Source: Fereydounia khargensis (lineage: Eukaryota > Basidiomycota > Ustilaginomycetes > Urocystidales > Fereydouniaceae). From it: a stretch of 64,000 bases of DNA. The stretch is taken from NCBI GenBank assembly GCA_026413255.1, contig JAOCZO010000010.1, forward strand, positions 1 to 64,000, read 5' to 3'. Below are positions 52,801-60,604 of this stretch, piece by piece. Numbering within the stretch: the first letter of the stretch is position 1; each line of letters begins with the position of its first letter. Position numbers and translations under genes: made by a program. The notes beneath the pieces were generated by a model. It saw only the letters and a program-made list of their open reading frames with translations. It was not told where the DNA came from and searched no databases.

Positions 52801-55800
52801 GGAGGCTTGACCCTCAAAGTCACCTGTTCCGACAATTCGCTCGTTTCCACCGCTCATTGGCTAGCGAGACACGTCATTGCGGTTCTCGAAGCTGTAGACG
52901 CTTCAGATGGCAACGTCTTGCTCAAGGACCTTACACTGCTAGACCCAGAGCAGCAACACATGCTGCAACACTCGTGGTGCCTTTCATCTCATCCACACTC
53001 GGAGCCTCAGATCCAGCTGGAAGTGCCCATCATCTCGCAGATTGAGACAGCCATGAAGGAGGTACCTCACAAGATTGCCATTCAGCAATCTTCTTCGGAA
53101 CGATTCGTGACGTATCTCGAGGCAGATCGGATCAGCATGGCACTAGCGCAGTTGATTGACAAAGAGCTCTCAGCAAAAAACTGGCAAGAGAGAGAGGTTG
53201 TCGTCCCAATCTTTATCCCCAAGTCAACCGAGTACTTCCTTGCAGTCTATGGCGTGCTTAGAGCAGGACTCGCATTCTGTCCACTCGATGTGTCTCATCC
53301 CAGGGAGAGGACCCGGAATATGGTTGAAACAGTGAGGCCACCACTGGTACTCACCACAGCTTCACTACGACAAGAGGCGATAGAAAGGATATCATCCATG
53401 TCATTGCCTACGGCGACGGTGATTGCCATTGACGATCCGCTTCCACGTTCAGAGTTGCCCGAACTTTTTTCTCGAAGACTCTCGCTTAATAGTGATAGCC
53501 TTCTCGCCGTGATATTCACTAGCGGTACCAGCGGAAAGCCGAAAGGAGTCCGATTGCACAACCAAATGGTTGTCTCCATGCTCGAAGGCGCTATCCAATT
53601 TGGCCAGCTCCCCTCACAGTCTCTACGCGTTGGAGCTGTACTGAATATCGCATTCGATCCTTCCCTCGTCGATGCATTCTTGCCACTTCTACGGGGCGGG
53701 ACTTTATGCGTGATCACAAAGGAGGAGTACCTTGAATCGGCCACAGATGCACTGGCACAAGCCGCAGCGAACGTATCGTTCTCGGCTCCCAGCCTACTCT
53801 CCCTTCTCGATGCCTCTCAAACACCCTATCTTGGTTTCACCGTTTCGGGAGGAGAGCCCCTGACAGCCGACGTCCAGGCTCGCCTCGCTTCACACGTCAC
53901 TCTCATCAACGCTTACGGCCCCACGGAGACAGCCGTTGCGGCCACTATGCGGCTTGTTGGGAAAGACGACCGGTTGGATCTATTGGGTAGACCTTTTGGT
54001 TTTAACAGAGCGTACATTCTGGATTGCGATCGAAACCCTTGTGCTGTCAATGTCCCTGGCGAGCTTTTCATCGCTGGAAAGCAAGTCTCCATGGGTTACT
54101 TTGGAAAGCCAGAGCTGTCTGCTCAGCGCTTTTTCCAGGACACTGTTTCAGACTCTTGTGAAGAGAGAATGTACGCGACTGGCGACCTCGCGCGGTGGGC
54201 TCCGGACGGACACCTTGTGCTTCATGGTCGAATTGACTCGCAAGTCAAGCTGAACGGCTATAGAATTGAGCTCGAAGATGTGGAGAGTGGCATCATGAGC
54301 TCTTCAGCTGCTCTAGTTCGACAGGCAGTGTGCGTCAAGGCTTTCATCGGCGACCAAGAACGTTTGGTTGCCTTTGTGGTACCGAGCGACGATCAAAAGC
54401 TTCAGTGCCCAGCGGTCAAGATTCGTTGGAGGGCCGAATGCCAAGTTCTGTGGGACGAGGATTACTCTGCATCAGTACCAGGGACCCAACAGTCCTTTTC
54501 CTGGTTCAGTCTATTGGCACGCAAGATCTTTTCGGAAGCATTGAAAGTCCTTCCCGTATACATGGCTCCGTCCACGATCGTTCCCGTCACAAGTATTCCT
54601 ATTTCGTCAAATCATAAGATCGATCGACCCAGGCTGGTACAGATCCTTGACGCGCTCGCTCCAGCTTCGATCCTCGGTAAGAACTCGAGCGGAGTTAAGG
54701 GTGTCAACGCTGATGCTGCTTTCCATAGCAGCATGTCACCAGCCGAAAGCGCTCTCATCAAGATCTGGTCCGAAACCTTTGGCGTACAAGCTGAAAGTAT
54801 CGGAATTGATGATGACTTCCTCTTCTTAGGAGGCGACTCGCTACTCGCTGTGCGACTGAGTGCCATTGCTCAAGAGCATGGTCTGGTTCTTACTGTCTCT
54901 GATGTGATGAGGCACTCAACAATCACGCAACAGGCATCTGTGGCCCAATTCGCTTCAACGGAATTGGATGATGGCTTGAGCAGCAAGACAGGATACGTCC
55001 CCTTTTCAACCTTACGTCCGGACTTCAATGCTCAACAACTCTTGCCCGAGACTAGTCAAATCGAAGATTGTCTTCCATGCACACCCATGCAGGAGTCTTT
55101 GATCCTGGAGACAATTCAAAGCCAGAACATAAGCCAGGTCGCTTCCAGATACATGACGACCATGGTCAGCGCTCTGTCTCCTCAAGTTCAGCCTACTCGC
55201 CTCCAACAGGCTTGGTCTCACGTACAGTCTAGACACAGTATCCTTCGCACGTGCTTCACCTCTACAGAAGAGGGCGCGTTCCAGCTCGTACTGAAGAGTT
55301 CCAGCCCGCTATTGTCCGCCTTCAACGTCGTCCACTTGGACTCGGCTGACCAATTCACAGCGTGGCTAGAAAACAAGACGAGATCTTTTACATTCAGCTT
55401 TGGACAGCAGCCGATGACCATCTCTCTGGTTACCTCTTCTGCCAAGTGCAACAGTCCGGTTCACCTGGTACTCCAGATGCATCATGGTCTTTATGACGGT
55501 TATTCGATTCAACTGCTTTCCAAGGAGCTATCTGTTGCCTACCAATCCGGTCCTGGCTCGCTGCCGAGCTTGGATCCGTTAGCGTTCTCTTCGATCACAG
55601 CGAAAATGCTGGATGATGAACGGCGGCGAAAAAGTTGCGAGTTCTGGAAAAAAGCTCTTGTCGGAGCTCAGGTTTCAAAGTGGCCCCGGCTGGCGTCTCG
55701 TTTCGTCACTCCAGAGGAGCAGAGCCGTAGCGACAGTGATGGAAGCACAAATGGCCAGGCAAGCGGAGAATGGCTGGGCGACTTGCACTCGTGGTGTGCC

Positions 55801-58800
55801 AGCCAACGAGTTACGATTGCTTCCGCCGTTCGTTTTGCACTTGGTTGGATCCTCGCATCCTACACGGGAGAGGCGGAAGCTGTTTTTGGCATCATTTCGA
55901 GTGGTCGCTCCAGTCTACCGGGATCCACACGGATCGTGGGACCTTGCGTGGCCAATACGCCTGTTCGAGTGCGAATTGTTCCATCTGAAACGTTGGGATC
56001 GACTGTACGTCAGACACACACTCATTACCAGGAATCAGTCGAGCACGAGCACCTTGGTCTCTCTGAAATCTTGCGCGTGTCCAACCTCAACCTTCGGCCC
56101 GGCGCGTTTGGAGTGCTACTCACGCTTCAAAATTTGGGCTCTGCACTTGGGGAGCAGGATGCTAGCGCCCAGTCGAGCAGCGAGGGTATCATGATCGATC
56201 TCACACAGTCAGCATCAATGATGGGGATGGAGGTCCCCGTTCATGTCAGTGTGACCCCCCTGGACGGAAGGCTGAGCCTTTCCGTCGCGTGCGGTGCAGG
56301 AGTCGACTTCCGTGACGGCGAAATGCTTCTTGAACACTTAAAAGCCGCTCTAGATGCCATGGTGGGCAACAATCCCGAGTCGTGCCTCGATTCACTCAGC
56401 TTTGTGTGCCAGAGGGAGAAGAATCAGCTTATCACTTATCGGCCGAGTGCGACCAAGAATCCTAATGGCCTAGATGCTCCTGCGCATGAAATGATCGCCA
56501 AGGTGGCATCTGAGCTGCCCCATAAGATGGCTATTCAGCGTGGAGATCACACATTCTGCACCTACCGAGAACTGGATATTAGATCAAGCCTTATGGCAGA
56601 CAATCTCGTTAGACTCGGAGTCGGACCGGGCTGCTTTACCCCAATTATCTCCACCAAGTCTGTCGAAGCGATCATTGCGATGGTTGCCGTACTCAAGAGC
56701 GGAGCAGCATACGTGATGATGAGCCCGTCCAATCCAGAGCAAAGGCTGCGCGAAATGATCTCACAATGCAGCAGTCCTGTCGCGATTATCGAAGAGGACA
56801 GCGTGATGGACCAAGACAGTCTCACAAGCTCCCACTTCATACCGACAGTAACCTTTGCACATCTTGAGCTTGATCAGGGAGCTCAGCTGCTGCAGTGTCG
56901 GCCCACACCGATGGATGCTCCAGCATATGTCCTCTTCACCTCTGGTACCACCGGGACACCCAAGGGAGTCGTTGTGGACCATGGTAACTTGCACGCTTAC
57001 ATTCACTCGCAGCAAGGAAGCGCAATTTCCAATCGGCAAACACGGAGGTACTGTTTCGCTTCTCTGACGTTTGACGTGTCGGTCGGCGACATATACTCGA
57101 CGCTCTGCTCTGGAGCGTGTTTGTGTATTGAGGACGAGGATCAAATGCTCACGAACCTGGCAAGATCTATGAGTCAAATGGCAGCCACTGCAGCTGACCT
57201 GACCCCTACCGTGGCCCAGCTCATACGCCATCAAGAGCTGGCTACATTGCAGCTTTTGTTCCTCAGTGGAGAGCCGGTTCCACAAGACCTGGCGCTGGAA
57301 CTGCGTCACAAGTACGAGCTGATCAACACTTGTGGGCCCACCGAGACAGTTGTGCAAGCGATGGCGCATCGATTCGTGCCCAGTGACGACGACCGGCCAT
57401 TCGTACCACTCGGACGACCTACAGGTGACATGAGAATTACTATCGTCAAGCCAGGTACCGTAGAGCCGCTACCTACGGGCTGTTGCGGTGAAATGATCAT
57501 CAGCGGCCCGCAGGTCAGTAAGGGTTATCTCGGTGATCCAGCAAAAACAGCTGAACGCTATCTTGATGACCCGTTCCTCCGGAATGGACAAAAAGCGTTC
57601 AGATCCGGAGACCTGGGCCGAATCCATGCCGACGGTTGCATCGAGCATCTTGGCCGTCTGGACACGCAGATTAAGCTCCATGGCCTTCGTATCGACACTG
57701 GCGAGATTGAAGCAGCCATAATGTTGTCCGGCGAGGTTGCACACTGCGCCGTGTCCAAGCTCGAGAACGGCGCAGGCCATGACATGCTAGTTGCCCATGT
57801 TAGCCTCAAGGAAGAGCAGAGAGACTGCAACGAGGATTCAAGTGTTAGCTTGGTCTGGCGATCGATCCAACAGCGTCTACCCTCGTACATGCATCCAAAC
57901 TACTTGGCCATTCACCAAAGAAGGAAGCAGCTGGCGTTCACCTCAAGCGGCAAAGTGGATCGGCGCTTGCTCGATCGTCTGGTGCTCGAAGCAGATGCAA
58001 GTGTTATTCTGGTGCCACAAACGCCATTGAATTTCCGGCACATTGAGCCCCGAAATCCGACTGAACACCAGGTACGAGAGGCGTGGTCGGCTGTTTTGGC
58101 GCTTGATCCAGCAAAGATCAGCATCCAGGCGACTTTCTCCCAGATGGGAGGCGACTCGATACGATCGATGCGGCTGCTCACAAAGCTGCAGAGCATGGGA
58201 GTGGAGGAGCTGCTCATCTCTCACGTAGACCCGTCATCGACTGTGGCTACACAGGCAGCTAGCGCTTTGGAGCTCCGGCAGTCAGGGTCCGGTCCAACGT
58301 CCAACGTGGTACCTCTGCGGGTTCGTAGCGCAAACACTCGTGCACTAATCATGGTACACGATTTTACAGGAACCGTGTTTGCGTACTCGCACCTGGCTGG
58401 ATACATGGTCGAAGGCGTAGACGTGTACGGTATCGCGGACCCTTTCCTGGGTAAGAAGCCGAGAACGGCAGACGGGATGCCAGATTCTATTCAAGTGATC
58501 GCAGAAGCCTACTGGGACCAAATCGAGAAGCAGGGCCTGCTTAAGAAGTACGGCGCAGATAACATCTGGCTGGGAGGCTGGTCATTTGGAGGAGTGATTG
58601 CGTGCCACATGGTGCAACAGCACTCGCGTTCTTCCCCGGTCTCGACATGTGCGGGACTCGTTTTGCTCGATAGCCTCTGTCCGCTCAGCAAAAGCGTGCT
58701 CGAGAATGCGACCATTTTGTCGTCTACTGGCACGACAAGCTCAGGCCAGCCGGAAGAAGACTTTGAGCTCGAAGAGCGCAATAAGTGGGCATGCAGACTG

Positions 58801-59025
58801 CAAGCCGCATACGACGTATCGGAACCTCTGCTTCTTCCGACGCTGTTCATATCGGCGGCAAGCACCTGGCAGGAGACGCACGAGAGCGACTGGCTGCGAC
58901 TGACCAAGGGCAAAGCACACATTGTTCGGTCGACAGCAACGCATGCCCAGCTGTTGAGTGGGCCAGAGAATACGGAGAAGACCGCAAGGCTCATAAGCCA
59001 ATTTTTCCATCACTGCAACTCCTAG
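40852..59025 (+). CDS. NRPS2, five A domains, one A-less module, terminal thioesterase
   Basis: An uninterrupted frame; from the ATG at 40,852 it codes 6057 residues. Order with motif residues: A1 (TSGTTG 184), T1 (GGDS 625), C1 (HHALMDG 855), A2 (1353), T2 (1786), C2 (HHALSDG 1991), A3 (2473), T3 (2911), C3 (HHALSDG 3127), T4 (3519) with no A domain before it, C4 (HHALFDG 3737), A4 (TSGTSG 4223), T5 (4660), C5 (HHGLYDG 4877), A5 (5363), T6 (5766), TE (GWSFGG, Ser5911). All C domains keep HHxxxDG and all carriers keep the GGDS Ser. No epimerase or methyltransferase is seen. Pocket residues by GrsA numbering: A1 DMWQLGGVYK, A2 and A3 both DVWELGVVNK, A4 DPVFVGAVAK, A5 DVGDFSTVQK. Every code keeps the Asp that binds an alpha-amino group. 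Expected product: a five- or six-residue peptide released by the thioesterase. In-frame ATGs at about 40,900 are alternative starts. Confidence 0.95.
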   Translation: MINSSLSSQGADQDHSMVMSASDTVVSLFAKQVHLTPHKVAIQHRFDNFQTYAQLDRDSKSIAHALIKHDIKPKALIAIFSDKRPSMVAAYLGILTVRSAYVPLEPDHPPSRTRSTVEDIQPDLILAPQEQLDDLSGRLAESTFSHNHRILSIESLIDRGQKLPQPQQPLPSPLPSDLAYILFTSGTTGRPKGVCISHANLVASISASHDVIKLGPCALRTALFSAMTFDMCVWDLWTTLLSGATLCIASKSEFLHDLVPVLDQFAATFLQTTPTILSLIPAPRSVPFLSLLLSGGEPMTVSLRNIFSPDPTVTLINGYGPTEATVYAIQQRVHLDSDVNVIGRPIGANKVHIIDPQTRTPCQVGQPGELAIQGPQVGLGYFKDPTYTAAKFLSPSFGSVQGHSTYLTGDVCRMNQDGTISYLGRADDQVKIRGFRVELGEVEATIAAHPTAIRAACMKVSNALGKDALVAFVVPSSTEPSSESSSGCTQAISSARDKQSSAIQSDHRHLIPNIALAAHFQPLASQLDQHLRSQLPIYMVPAYFIPIASLPMTLNNKVDRKALGFIFDTLRENGDIFQFSSQDALPSRTIIAPCTPQQRAVHARWCALFARQPDQLSIHDPFISMGGDSLLAVQLSTALREVGVDCHARQIMQTTNTVEMQARLAEDSNSSTDSDESNEPRSHAAALLPPHSPPPPFSLLKRFNAENALQDPVIVALQQQSPIQDCYPCTAMQEGLVSVNFKSDSHSSLYMAKSSNPLPLDVDVHRLQVAWAQLVKCQSSLRTSFVLTECGLVQVVLGADHPASPPLLISNHFSDMEEQNYSKYHPRLVAGQVPVKAWICTGSNSAVPRLVLWMHHALMDGTSLRILSRQLATLYAAGEHAKLGTVPSYSSFVNHVLDLDPVTCQDYWKKYLEDMVTTHPWEHGRIGGDDNESRTPQSRSAKYHARWNGDLWSWCQHQQVTPAVAVQLVVYLALRRVTSSADVTFGLVSNGRRLQQQQGRKGSCVDFDQVVGACVAVLPMRFRFETTTEISEALSQMTDRFYQSVEYEHGGLQVIRQLSANAGRSPLPLLLTYQNVSPILNGSQDALQLDLLSSVSEMELDVPFNLNLEPLVQEKSILITATVDASTVDPILAKSFVDLLQQGLNCLLSLPDQAVLSDIDLLSPTHKKHLCDTLGKSQEPDLNRLDPDFEGCASVWDRFQVQVSQTPKKVAIQDSQGEFLTYRELENRALRVASALIAHGVNVTKETLIPTFARKAAPMFVSYLGIMRAGAAFVPLDPGHPALRTLDTIEDLRAEIILTDLFSRPELERRIQAMGSEFHPKVFAVEELLAQSWPLIEGPHRSSPERLCYVIHTSGTTGRPKGVCVEHKSVLASIAGSRQVHGSFGTRLRTAQFSGCCFDVIVWDWGMTLLSGGTLCVTSRQDYIDNGTSETIDRFACTLIETTPSILAFIEPPKVPFLQTILPGGEPLTVQVQKTFSRDFNLVVVYGPSEIVVNALYRRVGPTGGLNRVGRPFGSNRVYVLDPDGKLCPAGVPGELAVAGPQVSRGYLGQAELSAARFVRNTISNDGQGDGRMYLTGDVVCWVEGGELAFLGRKDDQFKIRGFRIEPSEIETTIAARFPTQVSRAASIKVKQKGGQDGLAAFVVVRHPSSTNENVSSSALCSSWMCGDIQGGTTVDNDKAHLFRPLAKQLLSELTKTLPSHMVPSLMFPIDAMPMTANGKIDRRKLFAWHTVLRNQGHERLFIEDPLSQIELPATTEEEQLHSLWSSVLHIEPKSLSVVSHFYSVGGDSLTSMRLSSAAKAISLHLPVRVIHAYPTIREQGRWLQSQGSANVAVGCLVSSIEPFSLMQSQEEVSFIRDLHQGIEDCLPCTPLQEALVSLNLKSAKCSTLYISKASIPLPSYICIDRLRKAWSSLIAEYAAIRTAFFATENGIRQIVFPPGHPQTPQLEHFIAESLDIDAFQPEFRMGECPIWVQLQSHATTGAMMLNFGIHHALSDGTTLNLLSYRLDRLYRGLETIEPSPPYAYFVKSVLDNHSKRAASYWSSMLAGVQSPTWPKIVSRHGFKEEEFHRSINVSRSWGGSLHEWCKGQITTPATAFQLVLSRVLSIFSMNDDITFGLVSDGRTSLEACVDLNKIAGACVAVVPVRTQLHSGMTIRTALDTVASITREAIANEHLGLVEIHRSAGVPTSTSLFTTMLTYQNIAVYEAEDSLLPIDLMRSTNQMDMDVSIALNVEETPNGLTISSNYNTVKVSRVSVDKLLKALTHGLSSLLSLKSDNQLGDVQFWDENLMHADAMRRSAVTAQHVPALEVEANYCRFNSINECLDYQYRSVPKKVAIQCNDSEYITYARLEERAGMVARALFARGIKTQDMVPFFAEKCSELFIALVAILRVGAAYVPLEPDHPSSRTASLVEQINPGLVISSSGMVDELGCRLMSQGTVVVTVEELEKEGQAMDRVDFPVVAPQSAAYVLFTSGTTGTPKGVCVEHGSVLASITGSHEVHSTFGKRLRTAMFSSVGFDVSTWDIGMTLFSGGTLCIAPKETYLDDMSGTLDRFAATLLETTPTIMGLVEERSVPFLRTLLPGGEPLTTTIRDRFAAEFELVGVYGPSEIVVNALYKRFDSRSDTSILGRPFGQNRVYVVDEVGRVCPPGIAGQLVVAGPQVARGYLGNELLTSQQFRPDEISGRTNQRMYFTGDLVRWTEETDEVEFLGRSDDQFKIRGLRIEPAEVEACLMRLFSGMLSRVACIKVTNTRGQDALAAFVKLSQDQASIPGRDLPSAAEPSPNDDGDTLSALLSNEPADSFARMVAIMLEELKLHLATQMIPSLFFPINVIPMTANNKIDRRRLASLHAVIARKGQEFVYLPHPTESQSSSVTNCPPRTPLESTLQGAWASVLRMKPEKISTSDSFMALGGDSLLSVRLSAKARKLGLNLSVDAIVRFVTISEQARYLTSSQVENHVALPSAQAPEPFSLLGSDEQQEITDRIRPEFGDIEDCMPCTSLQESLVSINLRSRGDSKLYMSFGHIELPSHVEFHRLSSAWKMLLRHHPVLRTVFVLMRHGLRQLVLSHDHPGLSSLETASGMDATLENFVPSFELGACPLRIAMVSDRSTEIGSGQDRGRRYLAFAIHHALSDGTSLDLISKRLGLLYFRLAQPIAQLPFSAFVKHSLMLDQTHSISVWKQYLTNCPRPTWPQASSEDVRTSKKKSINICKRWSGDIARWCRLNQTTPAAAVQLVVANLIALRSNSSDIVYGLTSTGRTMSGTCTVFEDVVGPCVTVLPTRYTVNPSETLSTSLERIRNSYRTMLEHQHVGLAAIQRSLGHTAHRGIGICSVLLTYQNFSAPTESPESHIDTDTDTDAKADALNIDLFRGLDSMQLDFGISLNIESESNGLSLWANIDTNILSKEDGEAFLELMASALSAIVKSDANNTTIQSWLMVLAPKDPHISPFLAHVPSSKQENAIKPDDSPDNGPGSSSGRETHVFPAEEHLDPAQSKIRAIWASILRMDETHIRLDDNFLNLGGDSVLGLSIAGAAKFHGLSLTVSAVLKYPTVRLQAANSVPLQEAQNTDSPTLPEPFSLMFEPMSSEEARQQVATSCGNVSAPDVEDAMRCTPIQEALVGLSLAAEADSSDSTQSLYLSRMSASLSANVDIGRLREAWSRLVTRQPIMRTVFYSSRKGIQQAILTHQSLLVRRTTYVMTLHDREESITPLRFTLGVPACQADIVMGDSTSAPLFVLQMHHALFDGSSLDILSADLGRLYYNLHSDTIGLPYSIFVSSALSVQQDASLAFWSRYMEGNKAVEWPIEAASASHTPLSKMPNVEALDWQGDLLSLTKRLSVTGSTLIKQCLAIVIGKYTETDDVIFGSVGSGRTSMEGIELQNIVGPCAAVTPLRVHLSSTRSFRDAALTLHKETLELLAHEHVGLSNIQRRLNTNRRRKLFNLLLTYQGLQTIDPTMASKLPVDLVNSDTEMNSEIALCVNAIPLKNGGLTLKVTCSDNSLVSTAHWLARHVIAVLEAVDASDGNVLLKDLTLLDPEQQHMLQHSWCLSSHPHSEPQIQLEVPIISQIETAMKEVPHKIAIQQSSSERFVTYLEADRISMALAQLIDKELSAKNWQEREVVVPIFIPKSTEYFLAVYGVLRAGLAFCPLDVSHPRERTRNMVETVRPPLVLTTASLRQEAIERISSMSLPTATVIAIDDPLPRSELPELFSRRLSLNSDSLLAVIFTSGTSGKPKGVRLHNQMVVSMLEGAIQFGQLPSQSLRVGAVLNIAFDPSLVDAFLPLLRGGTLCVITKEEYLESATDALAQAAANVSFSAPSLLSLLDASQTPYLGFTVSGGEPLTADVQARLASHVTLINAYGPTETAVAATMRLVGKDDRLDLLGRPFGFNRAYILDCDRNPCAVNVPGELFIAGKQVSMGYFGKPELSAQRFFQDTVSDSCEERMYATGDLARWAPDGHLVLHGRIDSQVKLNGYRIELEDVESGIMSSSAALVRQAVCVKAFIGDQERLVAFVVPSDDQKLQCPAVKIRWRAECQVLWDEDYSASVPGTQQSFSWFSLLARKIFSEALKVLPVYMAPSTIVPVTSIPISSNHKIDRPRLVQILDALAPASILGKNSSGVKGVNADAAFHSSMSPAESALIKIWSETFGVQAESIGIDDDFLFLGGDSLLAVRLSAIAQEHGLVLTVSDVMRHSTITQQASVAQFASTELDDGLSSKTGYVPFSTLRPDFNAQQLLPETSQIEDCLPCTPMQESLILETIQSQNISQVASRYMTTMVSALSPQVQPTRLQQAWSHVQSRHSILRTCFTSTEEGAFQLVLKSSSPLLSAFNVVHLDSADQFTAWLENKTRSFTFSFGQQPMTISLVTSSAKCNSPVHLVLQMHHGLYDGYSIQLLSKELSVAYQSGPGSLPSLDPLAFSSITAKMLDDERRRKSCEFWKKALVGAQVSKWPRLASRFVTPEEQSRSDSDGSTNGQASGEWLGDLHSWCASQRVTIASAVRFALGWILASYTGEAEAVFGIISSGRSSLPGSTRIVGPCVANTPVRVRIVPSETLGSTVRQTHTHYQESVEHEHLGLSEILRVSNLNLRPGAFGVLLTLQNLGSALGEQDASAQSSSEGIMIDLTQSASMMGMEVPVHVSVTPLDGRLSLSVACGAGVDFRDGEMLLEHLKAALDAMVGNNPESCLDSLSFVCQREKNQLITYRPSATKNPNGLDAPAHEMIAKVASELPHKMAIQRGDHTFCTYRELDIRSSLMADNLVRLGVGPGCFTPIISTKSVEAIIAMVAVLKSGAAYVMMSPSNPEQRLREMISQCSSPVAIIEEDSVMDQDSLTSSHFIPTVTFAHLELDQGAQLLQCRPTPMDAPAYVLFTSGTTGTPKGVVVDHGNLHAYIHSQQGSAISNRQTRRYCFASLTFDVSVGDIYSTLCSGACLCIEDEDQMLTNLARSMSQMAATAADLTPTVAQLIRHQELATLQLLFLSGEPVPQDLALELRHKYELINTCGPTETVVQAMAHRFVPSDDDRPFVPLGRPTGDMRITIVKPGTVEPLPTGCCGEMIISGPQVSKGYLGDPAKTAERYLDDPFLRNGQKAFRSGDLGRIHADGCIEHLGRLDTQIKLHGLRIDTGEIEAAIMLSGEVAHCAVSKLENGAGHDMLVAHVSLKEEQRDCNEDSSVSLVWRSIQQRLPSYMHPNYLAIHQRRKQLAFTSSGKVDRRLLDRLVLEADASVILVPQTPLNFRHIEPRNPTEHQVREAWSAVLALDPAKISIQATFSQMGGDSIRSMRLLTKLQSMGVEELLISHVDPSSTVATQAASALELRQSGSGPTSNVVPLRVRSANTRALIMVHDFTGTVFAYSHLAGYMVEGVDVYGIADPFLGKKPRTADGMPDSIQVIAEAYWDQIEKQGLLKKYGADNIWLGGWSFGGVIACHMVQQHSRSSPVSTCAGLVLLDSLCPLSKSVLENATILSSTGTTSSGQPEEDFELEERNKWACRLQAAYDVSEPLLLPTLFISAASTWQETHESDWLRLTKGKAHIVRSTATHAQLLSGPENTEKTARLISQFFHHCNS

Positions 59026-59466
59026 GGCATCGCGCATTAACGGAAGCTGATACTGTAGATTGCGCAGCGAAATTTTTGCTTGTATCTGTGGTCATGGAAG
59101 CTTTCCGTTCATTCACCTTGCGCAGTATCCCCACTCGACGCTTCATCAAAGTCTTGTACTAAGTCGAAATGATAGTCAATCTTCGTATTTGTATTTGATC
59201 GTATTAGTCTGAGCTGTGTACAGATTCTCTGCGCAAGGGATGGACGAAGCAACCAATCGTCGAACAGACAAACAGAAACACAGATACGATGAGATACAGA
59301 CTTACACTCACGCTTACATGCACGCTACACAAAACAAGGGCGAAAATTCGGGTCTCGGATGAGTATTGAATTCGAGTTGAAGCTCAACTCTGGAAGGCAT
59401 CAGGCATAAGAGACCAAGTTATGCTCCATCCCAAGTCCACAAAGAAATACAGCTACAGAGCCAAAC
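59026..59466. other. Convergent 3' flank of NRPS2 and the ferredoxin gene
   Basis: 440 bases between two converging stop codons. No gene or strong repeat is seen. It must hold the 3' ends and polyadenylation signals of both genes, and it marks the likely right border of the biosynthetic cluster. Confidence 0.5.
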
Positions 59467-60059
59467 CTAGCGCAATGAAGGGATGCGGACAGTGACAGGA
59501 GACGAAAGATGCTTGATCTGGTCAAGCTTGACCTGGCATCCGAGTCTAGATCTGGAATCGCATCATTGTTTTGGGCTCAGGTCAGCTCGATTGTGCAGTT
59601 AGTTCTTGTGGCAAAGGAAAAGCTTACTCTTCGCGCAGGTCGGCTGCGAGATCGAGCATGTCTAGTTCTTGGCCGTTCGGCTCGTGCAACTGATCAAACA
59701 CGGGGCGGTCCAAGATGACATGACAAGTGGAGCATGCGAGATTGCCATCACATGCACCTTTGTAGTTGACGCGATTTACGGTTGGTCAGTGAGTAGCAAC
59801 ATTGCAGTGGATCGATGCAGCAGTACATACCCTCCAGCTCGATATTACAGCGGCGCGCAGCATCGAGCAGGCTCTCACCAGGCTTGACGGACAGCTGCGC
59901 CTGGACGCGACCCGAACAAGAGACCCATTTGACTGGCATCTCACTTCCGAGCGCCGATGAGCTTGAAGCTGCCGCAGCCCTCGCGGCTGACCCAGTGGCA
60001 ACGTAGCGGCGTCCTTGGATGGATCGAGAAGCAGAACGAAAGGTAGCGGTCAGCAGCAT
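59467..60059 (-). CDS. Mitochondrial adrenodoxin-type [2Fe-2S] ferredoxin
   Basis: A three-exon gene: 60,059-59,831, 59,757-59,628 and 59,551-59,467. The introns are 73 nt (GTATGT...AAAG) and 76 nt (GTAAGC...CCAG). Splicing gives 147 residues. The cluster Cys are 79, 85, 88 and 125, the C-X5-C-X2-C-X36-C spacing of adrenodoxin-type ferredoxins (Yah1 in yeast). The words LEGACDGNLACSTCHV, LDMLDLAADL and SRLGCQ are family signatures. The first ~40 residues are rich in Arg, Ser and Ala and form a mitochondrial presequence. The protein carries electrons for iron-sulfur cluster assembly and heme A synthesis in mitochondria. Each splice boundary falls within a conserved motif and restores it, which supports the model. 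It is probably a housekeeping neighbour, though such ferredoxins can also feed radical SAM enzymes. Confidence 0.93.
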
Positions 60060-60604
60060 TGTATCTGATTGTATCGTTTTGTATCCTCGTCGGTCATCAA
60101 ATGGGAGGGATGGGAGGGGAAGGTACCTTCGTCTGGCTGAGTTTGATCATCTGAATAGAAATACGTAGTTTCATCCCGACTCGAGAGGGTTCGAGAAGCT
60201 CTGTTGCCGGTGTTCCTTCTCTTTCCCTTCTCTCTTTGACACTTTTACTGTACATGAAACGTTAGCGAAAGTCGTTCAGCTTGACCGTAACTAAGCCTAC
60301 GTTAGTGATAGGAGCTGCACTTAGTGGTCGTGGTGCAAAGACGCACTAACGTGACCGTAAATGAGATCTGTCCAATTTCTAGCCTGAGAGCAGTGTGACT
60401 TAGTGACAGAACTAACGAGCCTATTCTCGTTGCAGCAGCAGCTGCGCAAGTGGCATGGATACAATCTACAGCACTATGCAGGGTGTCGCCCTGGTTGTCA
60501 GGCTGCTTGAAGAGTATATGAATCCAAATATCTCCCGCCATCATGATCACCTACAAGCCCACCAGTACCCCTCCCTGCTACAATACGTAGTCCAAGAACA
60601 AGCC
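60060..60604. promoter_or_regulatory. Divergent promoter region, ferredoxin and 121-residue protein
   Basis: 545 bases between two divergent genes. TTAGTG or its complement CACTAA occurs three times (about 60,319, 60,344 and 60,397), twice close to a CGTGACCGTAA or TTGACCGTAAC word. No TATA box stands out. A plus-strand frame extends 50 codons upstream of the chosen start of the next gene but has no supporting homology. Confidence 0.5.
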
